Assembly (NCBI GenBank): GCA_026982315.1
Contig: JALSHI010000025.1
Coordinates: 62,001-126,000 of the forward strand
Source: Lysobacterales bacterium
GTDB taxonomy: Bacteria; Pseudomonadota; Gammaproteobacteria; Xanthomonadales; Marinicellaceae
Length of the DNA stretch: 64,000 nt
Direction: 5' to 3'
Each line of letters starts with the position of its first letter. The stretch's first letter is position 1. Shown in pieces: positions 8,853-17,166 of the stretch. The translations under genes were made by a program, and so were the position numbers. Under the pieces are notes generated by a model. That model ran no database searches. It saw only the letters and a list, made by a program, of their open reading frames with translations, and was not told where the DNA came from.

Positions 8853-9890
8853 ATGAACAACGTACAACGCATTTTTTTACCTGAATCGGTTCGCCCATTG
8901 TTTCTGTTCTTCCTTTGTTGGCTCTGGGCCCCTGTGGGCCTGAGCGCAGACAACGCCAAAGACCAGATGGTGTATAGCGAAATAATGCCCCTGGCGCATA
9001 AATCCCTGTTACTGGATATAGGCAGGGCGGGGAATGTCTTGGTGGCTGTGGGCGAAAGAGGGCATGTCCTTATTAGCGAAGACAGTGGCAAAAGCTGGAA
9101 ACAGGCGGCGCAGGTGCCCACAAGAGCAACTTTGACTGCAGTGTATGGTGTTGGCAAAAATATCTGGGCCGTAGGCCATGACACCACCATTATTCACAGT
9201 GGGGACGGAGGTACGACCTGGGAGGTCCAGTTTTCTGATCCAGCGCGGGAAGCCCCCTTGCTGGATGTCTATTTTAGTGACGCCCATACCGGTTACGCCA
9301 TTGGTGCTTATGGAGCATACCTGACCACCGCCGATGGTGGCCAGACCTGGCACGATGGCGTACTGGTTGACGATGATGACTTTCATCTGAACGCCATTAT
9401 TCCTTTACAGGCTGATGGCTTGTTTATTGTGGCCGAGGGTGGAACAGCTTATCGTTCGGATGATGCCGGATTAACCTGGAAGCGTTTGCATCTGCCTTAT
9501 TCCGGCTCCATGTTCGGAGCTTTATACCTGTCGGAAAGGATCATTACGTTTGGGCTTCGCGGCCACGTTTTTGCTTCCAGTGACAATGGCGAAACATGGG
9601 AGACATTGCTGTCACCGGTTTCATCCAGCCTGTTCGGCGGAACGATTCTTGGAGCCAATTCCGCGGTTTTAGTGGGGGCTAATGGCACCATTCTTGTTCT
9701 TAAGGGCAATCAATTTACCAGCCAGGGGCAGCCCCTGGGCGGAGAGGACTTGTCTGCTGTTTTGGCCGTAACCAGCCAACGGCTGATTATTACCGGTGAA
9801 GGCGGTATTCATCTTTTGAAACTCACAGCCGATGTCAATAAGGCAACAGTGACCAATAGCGAACAAACAGAGAATGCAGACAATGGGTAA
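8853..9890 (+). CDS. YCF48/BNR-type beta-propeller protein (photosystem II assembly factor Ycf48-like)
   Basis: A 345-residue protein with an N-terminal hydrophobic export segment (about residues 15-32, LFLFFLCWLWAPVGLSA). Repeated propeller blades follow, each with the Asp-box-like pattern S-x-D-x-G-x-T-W: SEDSGKSW, SGDGGTTW, TADGGQTW, SDDAGLTW, SSDNGETW. This is the YCF48/BNR repeat architecture. In a non-photosynthetic bacterium it cannot be a photosystem factor; members next to DUF1302, DUF1329 and MMPL genes are thought to assist the pump or barrel. It overlaps the MMPL gene by 17 bases, so the two products are almost certainly coupled. The start has only a weak ribosome site. Confidence 0.88.
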   Translation: MNNVQRIFLPESVRPLFLFFLCWLWAPVGLSADNAKDQMVYSEIMPLAHKSLLLDIGRAGNVLVAVGERGHVLISEDSGKSWKQAAQVPTRATLTAVYGVGKNIWAVGHDTTIIHSGDGGTTWEVQFSDPAREAPLLDVYFSDAHTGYAIGAYGAYLTTADGGQTWHDGVLVDDDDFHLNAIIPLQADGLFIVAEGGTAYRSDDAGLTWKRLHLPYSGSMFGALYLSERIITFGLRGHVFASSDNGETWETLLSPVSSSLFGGTILGANSAVLVGANGTILVLKGNQFTSQGQPLGGEDLSAVLAVTSQRLIITGEGGIHLLKLTADVNKATVTNSEQTENADNG

Positions 9891-12297
9891 TCGCAAGCAG
9901 ACTACGCTGGCAGAGAAAATCGCCAAATTTGTTTTTCGTTTCAAAAAACCATTGTTGGTGTTAATTGCGGCCATCACTGCATTAATGCTGTGGTATGCCA
10001 GTCAATTGGCTGTGGATGCGGGCTTCAAAAAACAGTTGCCATTACAGCATGAGTACATGAAGACCTTCATGGACTATGAAACCGAGTTTGGAGGTGCTAA
10101 CCGTCTGCTGGTGGCGGTGGTCGACAAAAGCGGCAATATGTTTGCCCCGGTATTTTTCGACACCCTGGAAAAGGTGACCGATGAGGTGTTCTTTATTCCC
10201 GGGGTGAACCGTTCCAGTGTGCGGTCGCTGTTTACGCCCAATGTGCGTTTTGTAGAAGTGGTGGAGGATGGCTTTGCCGGGGGAAATGTGATTCCTTCTG
10301 ATTTTCAGCCAACTCCGGAGATGATGACAACTGTTCGGGAAAATATCGTTAAGGCAGGCATTGTGGGGCGGTTGGTGGCTGAAGATTTTTCCGGCGCCAT
10401 GATCTGGGCCGATTTGCAGGAGACGGATCCGGTGACCGGGGAAGCCATCGACTATCAACAGGTGGCCAAACAACTGGAGCATATCCGCCAAAAATATCAG
10501 AACGACAACCTTGATATCCACGTCATTGGCTTCGCCAAGATCGTTGGCGACATTTCCGAGGGCGCCAAATCAGTGCTGTATTTCTTTGCCGTGGCCATTC
10601 TCATTACCGCATTGCTGCTGTATTGGTACTCCGGCAGTATCTGGTTGACAGTATTTCCCATTGTTTCGTCCATTATTGCCGTTATCTGGCAGCTGGGTGT
10701 GTTGAAAATTCTGGGATTTGGCATTGATCCCATGAACATTTTGACGCCATTTCTGATTTTTGCCATTGGGGTCAGCCATGGGGTGCAGATGATTACCGGC
10801 TGGGCCAATGAAATGATGCGTCAACTGCCAGGACGCTGGAATCCGGAAACTGCCGCCAAGGCGACTCTGGTGACTTTGCTGGCGCCAGGCATTATTGCCT
10901 TGCTGAGTGACACCATCGGTTTTGCCACCATCTACTTTATCGATATCCGTATTATTCAGGAGCTGGCCATTACCGCCACAGTGGGTGTGGCCTTGATTAT
11001 TGTGACCAATATCTTTTTGTTGCCGATTCTGCTGTCCTTGACGCCTATCAAAGACTATCAGTCCTTTTGCGAAAAATGCAAACGGCGTTTTAATTCCGGT
11101 GAATCACTCTGGCGGACACTGGCGGCTTTTGCAAAAAATCCCGCGGCCACAATTGCTGTGGTGTTTGCCGCGGCGTTAGGCGTCTATGGTTATGTGCAAA
11201 GCCAGAAAATGCAAATAGGAGACTCCCAGACAGGGGTGCCGGAGTTGCGGCCGGATTCCCGTTACAACGTGGATGCAAAAACCATTTCCAAAAAGTTCTC
11301 ACTGGGTGTCGACATGTTTAATGTGATTGCGGAAACCACCCCGGATGCCTGTACCGAAAACTTTGACGCCATGAATCTGATTGATGAATTTGCCTGGCAT
11401 ATGGCCAATGTACCGGGTGTGCAGAAAGTCATCACCTTGCCGCAAGTCGCCAAGGTCATCAATGCCGGTTGGAATGAAGGCAGTATCAAGTGGAGAGCGT
11501 TGTCGCGCAATAATTACGTGATGCGGCAATCCCTGGCCAATATCGAAACAGATACCGGCTTGTTGAACAAGGACTGTAGTGCCATGCCGGTGATGATATT
11601 TACCGTAGACCATAAAGCCAGCACCATTAACCGCCTGGTTCGGGCGATAAAAGACTTTAATGAATCGCACCCGGCGCAATTCACAAAAGATGGCGCGATC
11701 ATGCCTGGCTCGGTGAAGTTTCGTATGGCTACAGGCAATGTTGGTGTGATGGCCGCCACCAATGATGTGGTCAAGGCGGCGCAAATGCCCATGTTGCTGA
11801 TGGTATACCTGGCCATCATTATTCTGTGCCTGGTGACTTTCCGAACTGTGGCGGGCACCCTGGCCATTGTGATTCCACTGGCGTTGGTGTCATTGCTGGC
11901 CTATGCGCTCATGGCCTGGATGGGCATTGGCCTCAAGGTCAATACCTTGCCTGTGGTGGCGTTGGGCGTGGGAATTGGCGTGGACTATGGCATTTATATT
12001 TTCAGCCGCCTGCAAATGCACCTTAAACAAGGCATGAACTTGTATCAGGCTTACTACGAAACACTTAAAGTCACCGGCAAGGCAGTTCTGTTTACAGCAA
12101 TTACATTGGCTGTGGGTGTTGGCACCTGGATATTCAGTGACTTGCAATTCCAGGCCGACATGGGGATTTTGCTGGCTTTTATGTTCCTGCTAAACATGAT
12201 TGGCGCACTGGTGTTATTGCCGGCGCTAACCTATTGGCTAATGCCTTCTGCCCGCCAACCGCGGCAAACGGGCACATTGCGGGAGCGAGCCGCTTGA
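9874..12297 (+). CDS. MMPL-type RND superfamily exporter
   Basis: A 807-residue inner-membrane protein with the two-fold RND/MMPL layout: TM1 near residues 25-45, a large periplasmic loop, a TM cluster about 225-400 (LYFFAVAILITALLLYW, IFAIGVSHG), a second periplasmic loop, then a TM cluster about 635-790. The diagnostic GVGIGVDYGIYIFSRL is in the second cluster. MMPL proteins use the proton gradient to move lipids or hydrophobic molecules (mycobacterial MmpL, hopanoid exporter HpnN). It overlaps the YCF48 gene and stands 4 bases before gspL. The start could be ATG 9874 or ATG 9883. Together with DUF1329 and DUF1302 it suggests a path across both membranes; the cargo is unknown. Confidence 0.9.
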   Translation: MQTMGNRKQTTLAEKIAKFVFRFKKPLLVLIAAITALMLWYASQLAVDAGFKKQLPLQHEYMKTFMDYETEFGGANRLLVAVVDKSGNMFAPVFFDTLEKVTDEVFFIPGVNRSSVRSLFTPNVRFVEVVEDGFAGGNVIPSDFQPTPEMMTTVRENIVKAGIVGRLVAEDFSGAMIWADLQETDPVTGEAIDYQQVAKQLEHIRQKYQNDNLDIHVIGFAKIVGDISEGAKSVLYFFAVAILITALLLYWYSGSIWLTVFPIVSSIIAVIWQLGVLKILGFGIDPMNILTPFLIFAIGVSHGVQMITGWANEMMRQLPGRWNPETAAKATLVTLLAPGIIALLSDTIGFATIYFIDIRIIQELAITATVGVALIIVTNIFLLPILLSLTPIKDYQSFCEKCKRRFNSGESLWRTLAAFAKNPAATIAVVFAAALGVYGYVQSQKMQIGDSQTGVPELRPDSRYNVDAKTISKKFSLGVDMFNVIAETTPDACTENFDAMNLIDEFAWHMANVPGVQKVITLPQVAKVINAGWNEGSIKWRALSRNNYVMRQSLANIETDTGLLNKDCSAMPVMIFTVDHKASTINRLVRAIKDFNESHPAQFTKDGAIMPGSVKFRMATGNVGVMAATNDVVKAAQMPMLLMVYLAIIILCLVTFRTVAGTLAIVIPLALVSLLAYALMAWMGIGLKVNTLPVVALGVGIGVDYGIYIFSRLQMHLKQGMNLYQAYYETLKVTGKAVLFTAITLAVGVGTWIFSDLQFQADMGILLAFMFLLNMIGALVLLPALTYWLMPSARQPRQTGTLRERAA

Positions 12298-12301
12298 TCG
12301 C

Positions 12302-13507
12302 ATGAGTCTCGAGCTGGTTGTTTTTCTCGATGCCGACCTCAATGTGAGACATTGGGCCGCTTGGTCGCTGACACCAGAAGGTACGCCTGAAAAATCATCT
12401 TCTTTACAGCCGGAGCGACAGGGAGACGCTGACTCATGGGCGGAAATCGCCGCCATGCAACCTGAACACTTGGTAGTGGTTTTGCCTGCGGCCGTGGTTT
12501 ATCACAGTCAGGTAGCGGTTCCCAGTCACGATCCCCGAATTGTTCAGCAATCCATTCCCTGGGCGGTGGAAGAAGAACTGGCTTCGGCGGTGGAAGACAA
12601 CCATGTGGCCTGGCGCGCCATTGGCGGGGATGCGCCATTGCAGGCGGTGGCAGTGATTGAAAAGGGTCTGATGAAGACGCTTTTGTCACAACTGGACGAA
12701 CACGGGCTGATGCCTCGGCTCATTACTTCGGAGCTGGCGTGTTTGCCAGTGGCAGGAAACCCCTCAGCGGTGGAAAATCGATCTGCCGCCAACCAGGCAG
12801 AGCCAGTTCAGACAGTGCGTTATGCCGAATCCACGGCCGCAGGAACAATCATTCGTACCGGGCCGTGGCAGGGTGGCTTTATCCCAGCACCAGCATGGCC
12901 TGATATCCACGAAACCAAGCTGAAACAGGCTCAGGCAGTGCCTACGCACAAGCGGCCGTTGGAAGCGGCGACCATCAATCTGCTACAAGGTGATTTTGCC
13001 CCTCGGCAAGACAGTAAATACAGGCACAAAAGGTGGCGTGGGCTGGCGCTGGCCGCGTTGGGCCTTCTGATGAGCCTGGTGTTGGTCAATGGCATTAAAT
13101 ATTGGCGTTTGCAGTCCCAGTACGCGCAAGTGAAAAGCCTGCAACTGCAAACCCTGCGCAAGGCTTTTGTGGCTGCCTCTCCGGCTGAGCTGGCAGACCC
13201 CGTGAACGCCATGCGCTCCCGCCTGAAAGCCATGGAATCAGCGCAAGGGCAGGGCAGTGGCGCATTGACCAGCATATTGGCGGCCTTGTCGCAGGTGCGG
13301 CAACAAGTGCCTGCGGTGCGCATTCAGGCATTACACTGGCGGGACAATGCGCTGGAAATCCAGCTAATGGCGCCAACAATCGACACCATCAATCGTTTTG
13401 CGAAAGCGTTAGGCGCCATAAATATCAACTGGCAGGTCACTACCGGAACACGTGAAGCCGTTTCCGGCGGCATCAAATCCGTACTTGTGGTCAGGGTGTT
13501 GCCATGA
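12302..13507 (+). CDS. gspL: Type II secretion system protein GspL
   Basis: A 401-residue bitopic inner-membrane protein. The N-terminal ~240 residues look like the cytoplasmic actin-like domain of GspL (opening LELVVFLDADLNVRHW, then VVLPAAVVYHSQVAVP). One transmembrane helix lies at about residues 245-268, followed by a periplasmic ferredoxin-like domain (LEIQLMAPTIDTINRFA). In the type II secretion platform GspL recruits the ATPase GspE and pairs with GspM. Stop and start overlap with gspM by 4 bases. No other gsp gene lies upstream: its neighbour is the MMPL exporter 4 bases away, unlike the usual gspC-to-N operon. Confidence 0.85.
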   Translation: MSLELVVFLDADLNVRHWAAWSLTPEGTPEKSSSLQPERQGDADSWAEIAAMQPEHLVVVLPAAVVYHSQVAVPSHDPRIVQQSIPWAVEEELASAVEDNHVAWRAIGGDAPLQAVAVIEKGLMKTLLSQLDEHGLMPRLITSELACLPVAGNPSAVENRSAANQAEPVQTVRYAESTAAGTIIRTGPWQGGFIPAPAWPDIHETKLKQAQAVPTHKRPLEAATINLLQGDFAPRQDSKYRHKRWRGLALAALGLLMSLVLVNGIKYWRLQSQYAQVKSLQLQTLRKAFVAASPAELADPVNAMRSRLKAMESAQGQGSGALTSILAALSQVRQQVPAVRIQALHWRDNALEIQLMAPTIDTINRFAKALGAININWQVTTGTREAVSGGIKSVLVVRVLP

Positions 13508-14007
13508 ATCAGGCAGATATTCGTCAGTGGTGGCACAATCTTGCCGCCCGTGAACGCAAATTGTTGGGTGCGGGCGTGTTCGTGTTATTGCTGGTATTTT
13601 ATGCATTGTTTCTCTATCGACCTCTGGTCAATGCCGTCCGTGAGGCGGAAAATCGCAATCGTGCACTGATTTCCCAATGGCAATGGATGCAGCAACAACT
13701 GCCTCTGATTGCCTCGCATCGAGATATGGCAGATCCGAGTTCGCCACGTGACTTTTCCGAACCGCTGCTAAACTGGCTGGACAAACAACTTTCAGATGCA
13801 AAATTGCAAGCCTATGTGAAGCGGATGGAACCAGTGGATGACAGCCGCGTTACCTTGTGGTTGGAAAAGGTTCCATTTGCGCCCTTGATGCGCTGGGTTG
13901 AACAAGTACAAACGACTCAGGGTGTACTGGTGAGTGAGTTTGACGCCATGCCGGTTGCCGGCTCACCTGGTCTGGTGACTGTCCGCATGACTTTTTACCA
14001 ACCTTGA
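13504..14007 (+). CDS. gspM: Type II secretion system protein GspM
   Basis: A 167-residue protein with a short cytoplasmic N-terminus (WWHNLAARERKLLGAG), one transmembrane helix at about residues 20-37 and a small periplasmic domain. That is the size and layout of GspM, the inner-membrane partner of GspL. The WxxLxxRER opening is characteristic of the family. The start overlaps the gspL stop, and gspN follows after 13 bases. Confidence 0.85.
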   Translation: MNQADIRQWWHNLAARERKLLGAGVFVLLLVFYALFLYRPLVNAVREAENRNRALISQWQWMQQQLPLIASHRDMADPSSPRDFSEPLLNWLDKQLSDAKLQAYVKRMEPVDDSRVTLWLEKVPFAPLMRWVEQVQTTQGVLVSEFDAMPVAGSPGLVTVRMTFYQP

Positions 14008-14020
14008 GATCGAGAGGCAG

Positions 14021-14761
14021 ATGAAAAAAATACTCCTTTTTGTGATCGCGGTGCTGGTCCTTGCGGCCATGTTATGGCTGTTTGCGCCGGTGGGTCGGGG
14101 TTATCCGCTATTGTCGCAACGTTTGCAACCGCTGGAGCTGCAAGGCTTAACAGGCTCTTTGTATCAGGGGTCGGCCCGATCCATGCGCATTGCTGGTGTC
14201 GACTTGGGCCAATTTCATTGGCACAAACAATGGCCGACAATACCTCCAGGACTACAGGGCGAATACCGCTTGCAAGGGCTGGGTTATGTGCTCGGCGGCA
14301 CCGCAAAACTGAGTGGTCAACGTGGCGTTCAGGCGCGCTCCGTTAATGGTCATGTGCCCTGGCAATGGATCGAGCGTTTTTTACGCCTGCCTGCTGATCG
14401 CTTGCAGGCGGAGCCGCAATTGGCCCTGGATGAGCTGATTTACGGGCCTGCGGGCATGGAGCGGGTTAATGGCCGAGTCACTTTGCGCAATCTGCGAATC
14501 ACCACGCCGTTTGCCGTGCTTCTGGGTGACATATGGGCTGATATTCAAACCGAACGCACTGGCCTGGCCATTGGCACTGTGCGTAGTGACTCGCAAGTGC
14601 TGGATGTTTCAGGCGTGATATACCTGCATCCACACCGGTTTGAAGTTAACCTTGTCCTTAAACCCAAGCCGGGTGAATACGAGGCGCAACATGCCCTGCT
14701 ATTCATTGGTCAGCCGACAACCGGTGGCGGTCGTCGAATCCAGGTGGCGGGCTTTTACTGA
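14021..14761 (+). CDS. gspN: Type II secretion system protein GspN
   Basis: A 246-residue protein with an N-terminal transmembrane or signal-anchor segment (about residues 4-22). The rest is a beta-rich periplasmic part with the GspN pattern (GLTGSLYQGSARS, LRNLRITTPFAVLLGDI). GspN is an accessory, non-universal component of type II secretion, placed at the end of gsp operons. Here it ends the gspLMN trio and faces lgt across a 24-base gap with no visible terminator. A good AGAGG ribosome site precedes the ATG. Confidence 0.82.
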   Translation: MKKILLFVIAVLVLAAMLWLFAPVGRGYPLLSQRLQPLELQGLTGSLYQGSARSMRIAGVDLGQFHWHKQWPTIPPGLQGEYRLQGLGYVLGGTAKLSGQRGVQARSVNGHVPWQWIERFLRLPADRLQAEPQLALDELIYGPAGMERVNGRVTLRNLRITTPFAVLLGDIWADIQTERTGLAIGTVRSDSQVLDVSGVIYLHPHRFEVNLVLKPKPGEYEAQHALLFIGQPTTGGGRRIQVAGFY

Positions 14762-14785
14762 AAGGTAAACTCAGAGCTTGCATGA

Positions 14786-15688
14786 CTACCGCGAGCTATT
14801 TTGCCGCTTGGTGGCGGTTACCGGTTGGTTGCTTCCACAATATCGCGGTGCCTGGCGCATTCCCCAGGCAATCAACGCCAGCCCGGCAATAATCATGGGG
14901 AATGACAGGGCTTGCCCCATTGTCATCCAGCCAAAAGCCACAAATCCGCGGTTGGCGTCAGGTTCGCGGAAAAACTCCACAGCAAAACGAGCCAGCCCGT
15001 AACAAAGCAGGAAAGTGCCTGATACCACACCGGGTTTACGGGTTTTGTTCGCCACCAGCCAGACCACGACAAAAGTGACCAGTCCTTCCAAAAAAGCTTC
15101 GTACAGTTGGGAAGGGTGGCGCAAATAAGCGTCCAGTTGGCCATTTTGGTTCATTTGCTGCAAAGTGGCATGGGGCAAGCCAGCCAAGTGGTCGGGCAGG
15201 GCATGGCGAAAAATCATGCCCCAGTCCGATTGAGTCACTCGGCCCCATAGCTCGCCACCAACGAAATTGCCACCGATACGCACAGCCAGAATTCCCAAAG
15301 GCACCAAGGGCGCCACAAAGTCAGCGACTTCCAGAAAAGGCCGGTGGGTTTTTTGCGCCCATAACCACATGGCCACCAGCACGCCCAGCAAACCGCCATG
15401 GAACGACATGCCGCCTTCCCACACCCGCAGGATTTGTGTCGGATCAGAGACAAAAGGCGTGTCGTTGTAAAATAGCCACCAGCCGATGCGACCTCCCAGA
15501 ATGACTCCGAAAGCGCCATAGAAAAGCAGGTCTGCCACGGCGTCTGGTTCCCACCCCATGTGACGGGCGCGATATTTCCCCAGCAGCAGGAACTGTAGAA
15601 ACGCCACCAGATAGGAAATCCCGTACCAGTGAATTTTCAAGGGGCCAAGGTGTAAAAAGACCGGGTCGAAATCGACAAAATAGTGCAT
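14786..15688 (-). CDS. lgt: Prolipoprotein diacylglyceryl transferase
   Basis: Lgt moves a diacylglyceryl group from phosphatidylglycerol to the lipobox cysteine of prolipoproteins in the inner membrane, the first step of lipoprotein maturation. The protein is polytopic and has the family signatures GGRIGWWLFYN, HGGLLGV and VRIGGNFVGGELWGR, plus HPSQLYEAFLEG in the C-terminal third. The start is taken at MHYFVDFDPVF (15688), because Lgt proteins begin this way; a frame-extending ATG at 15709 would add seven unlikely residues. Length 300 residues is normal. The window encodes at least two of its likely substrates, the lipobox proteins at 3311 and 49759. Confidence 0.95.
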   Translation of the reverse strand: MHYFVDFDPVFLHLGPLKIHWYGISYLVAFLQFLLLGKYRARHMGWEPDAVADLLFYGAFGVILGGRIGWWLFYNDTPFVSDPTQILRVWEGGMSFHGGLLGVLVAMWLWAQKTHRPFLEVADFVAPLVPLGILAVRIGGNFVGGELWGRVTQSDWGMIFRHALPDHLAGLPHATLQQMNQNGQLDAYLRHPSQLYEAFLEGLVTFVVVWLVANKTRKPGVVSGTFLLCYGLARFAVEFFREPDANRGFVAFGWMTMGQALSFPMIIAGLALIAWGMRQAPRYCGSNQPVTATKRQNSSR

Positions 15689-15903
15689 GATGACAAACCT
15701 TGTAAACAAGGCGTTATTGTAAACCCAAACGCGAGTGACGGTGGGTGTCGTGTGGGCTTGTAAACAGAGAAGGGGGCGGCCAATGGTGCATTAAAAATCG
15801 CCTTAAGGTAAAATACGCTCCCAGCCGCCGCGGTTTTGTTGCCGCAGTTCATTTAACCCCTCATTCCGCCTGAAAGCCTAAAAATACCAACTCAGGCCAG
15901 GGA

Positions 15904-17166
15904 ATGAGTGTGCCAGACCAAGAGCGAGACGTGAGCCAGTTAACTGATTTGTTATTCCCCCCCGAGCGAGTGCCTGCGGTATTGGCGCTTGCGGATGGTC
16001 GTCTTTTTCCCGGATATTCCATTGGCGCCGAAGGCGTGGCTGTGGGCGAAGTGGTGTTTAATACGTCCATGACCGGTTATCAGGAGATTTTGACAGACCC
16101 CTCCTATGCACGCCAACTGGTCACGCTGACTTATCCCCATATTGGCAATACCGGTTGCAATCGCGAGGATGAAGAGTCGTCCCGAGTCCATGCCCAAGGC
16201 CTGATTATCCGGGATTTGCCACAGCGCTCAAGCAATTGGCGCCAGGTCGAAACCTTGAGTGAGTATTTGCATAGACATGGCACTGTGGCCATAGCCGGCG
16301 TGGAAACCCGCGAACTCACCCGGATTTTGCGGGATGAAGGCGCGCAAAAGGCCTGTTTGATGGCTGGCGCCAGCCTGAATTCCGACAAGGCGGTGGAGCT
16401 GGCTTGTGCATTCCCCGGTTTGTCCGGCATGGATCTGGCGCGTGAAGTGACTTGTCAGGCGCCCTATGAATGGTCAGAGCCTGAATATGACCTGGAAAGC
16501 GGCGGCTTTCGGCCGGTGGCAGAAGGCGACTGGCACGTGGTCTGCTATGACTATGGCGTCAAGCATAACATTCTGCGAATTTTACGCACCCTGGGCTGCC
16601 GGTTGACGATTGTTCCGGCGCAGACACCGGCTGCTGAGGTGCTGGCCATGCAGCCAGACGGCGTGTTTTTGTCCAATGGCCCCGGGGATCCGGCCGCCTG
16701 CGATTATGCCATTGAAGCCATCCGCACGTTATTAAAAACCGGCATCCCATTGTTTGGGATTTGTCTCGGTCACCAGTTGCTGGCACTGGCATGTGGAGCC
16801 AGCACGCAAAAAATGAAATTCGGGCACCATGGCGCCAATCATCCGGTGCAGGATATGGCTTCTGGCGCTGTAATGATTACCAGCCAAAATCACGGTTTTG
16901 CGGTCGATGAGGCCAGTCTGCCCGTAGGCGTCACAGCCACACACAAGTCGCTATTCGACCAGTCCTTGCAAGGCATCGCCTGTACGGATATGCCAGCTTA
17001 CGGTTTTCAGGGTCACCCGGAGGCCAGTCCGGGGCCACATGATGCCCGTTCGCTGTTTCAGCCATTTATTCAGGCCATGCGGGATTACCGTCAGCACAAG
17101 GCGCAGTTTGCAAAACCTGCAATAGACGCTTCAACCACCAATAACCAGGGAGCCAGCCGTGCCTAA
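15904..17166 (+). CDS. carA: Carbamoyl-phosphate synthase small subunit (glutaminase)
   Basis: CarA hydrolyses glutamine and channels ammonia to CarB for carbamoyl phosphate, feeding arginine and pyrimidine synthesis. The N-terminal domain has [20 protein letters not shown]. The class I amidotransferase domain has SNGPGDP, the nucleophile in FGICLGHQ, and the His-x-Glu in GHPEASPGP. The frame is long (420 residues against about 380): homology to E. coli CarA begins only at PAVLALADG, residue 24 onward, and there is a ~25-residue C-terminal tail. Possible starts are ATG 15904, GTG 15910 (AGGGA 7 bases upstream) and GTG 15970, which would give the standard N-terminus. A C7 run (15957-15963) lies in the disputed segment. 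It overlaps carB by 8 bases. Confidence 0.95.
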   Translation: MSVPDQERDVSQLTDLLFPPERVPAVLALADGRLFPGYSIGAEGVAVGEVVFNTSMTGYQEILTDPSYARQLVTLTYPHIGNTGCNREDEESSRVHAQGLIIRDLPQRSSNWRQVETLSEYLHRHGTVAIAGVETRELTRILRDEGAQKACLMAGASLNSDKAVELACAFPGLSGMDLAREVTCQAPYEWSEPEYDLESGGFRPVAEGDWHVVCYDYGVKHNILRILRTLGCRLTIVPAQTPAAEVLAMQPDGVFLSNGPGDPAACDYAIEAIRTLLKTGIPLFGICLGHQLLALACGASTQKMKFGHHGANHPVQDMASGAVMITSQNHGFAVDEASLPVGVTATHKSLFDQSLQGIACTDMPAYGFQGHPEASPGPHDARSLFQPFIQAMRDYRQHKAQFAKPAIDASTTNNQGASRA

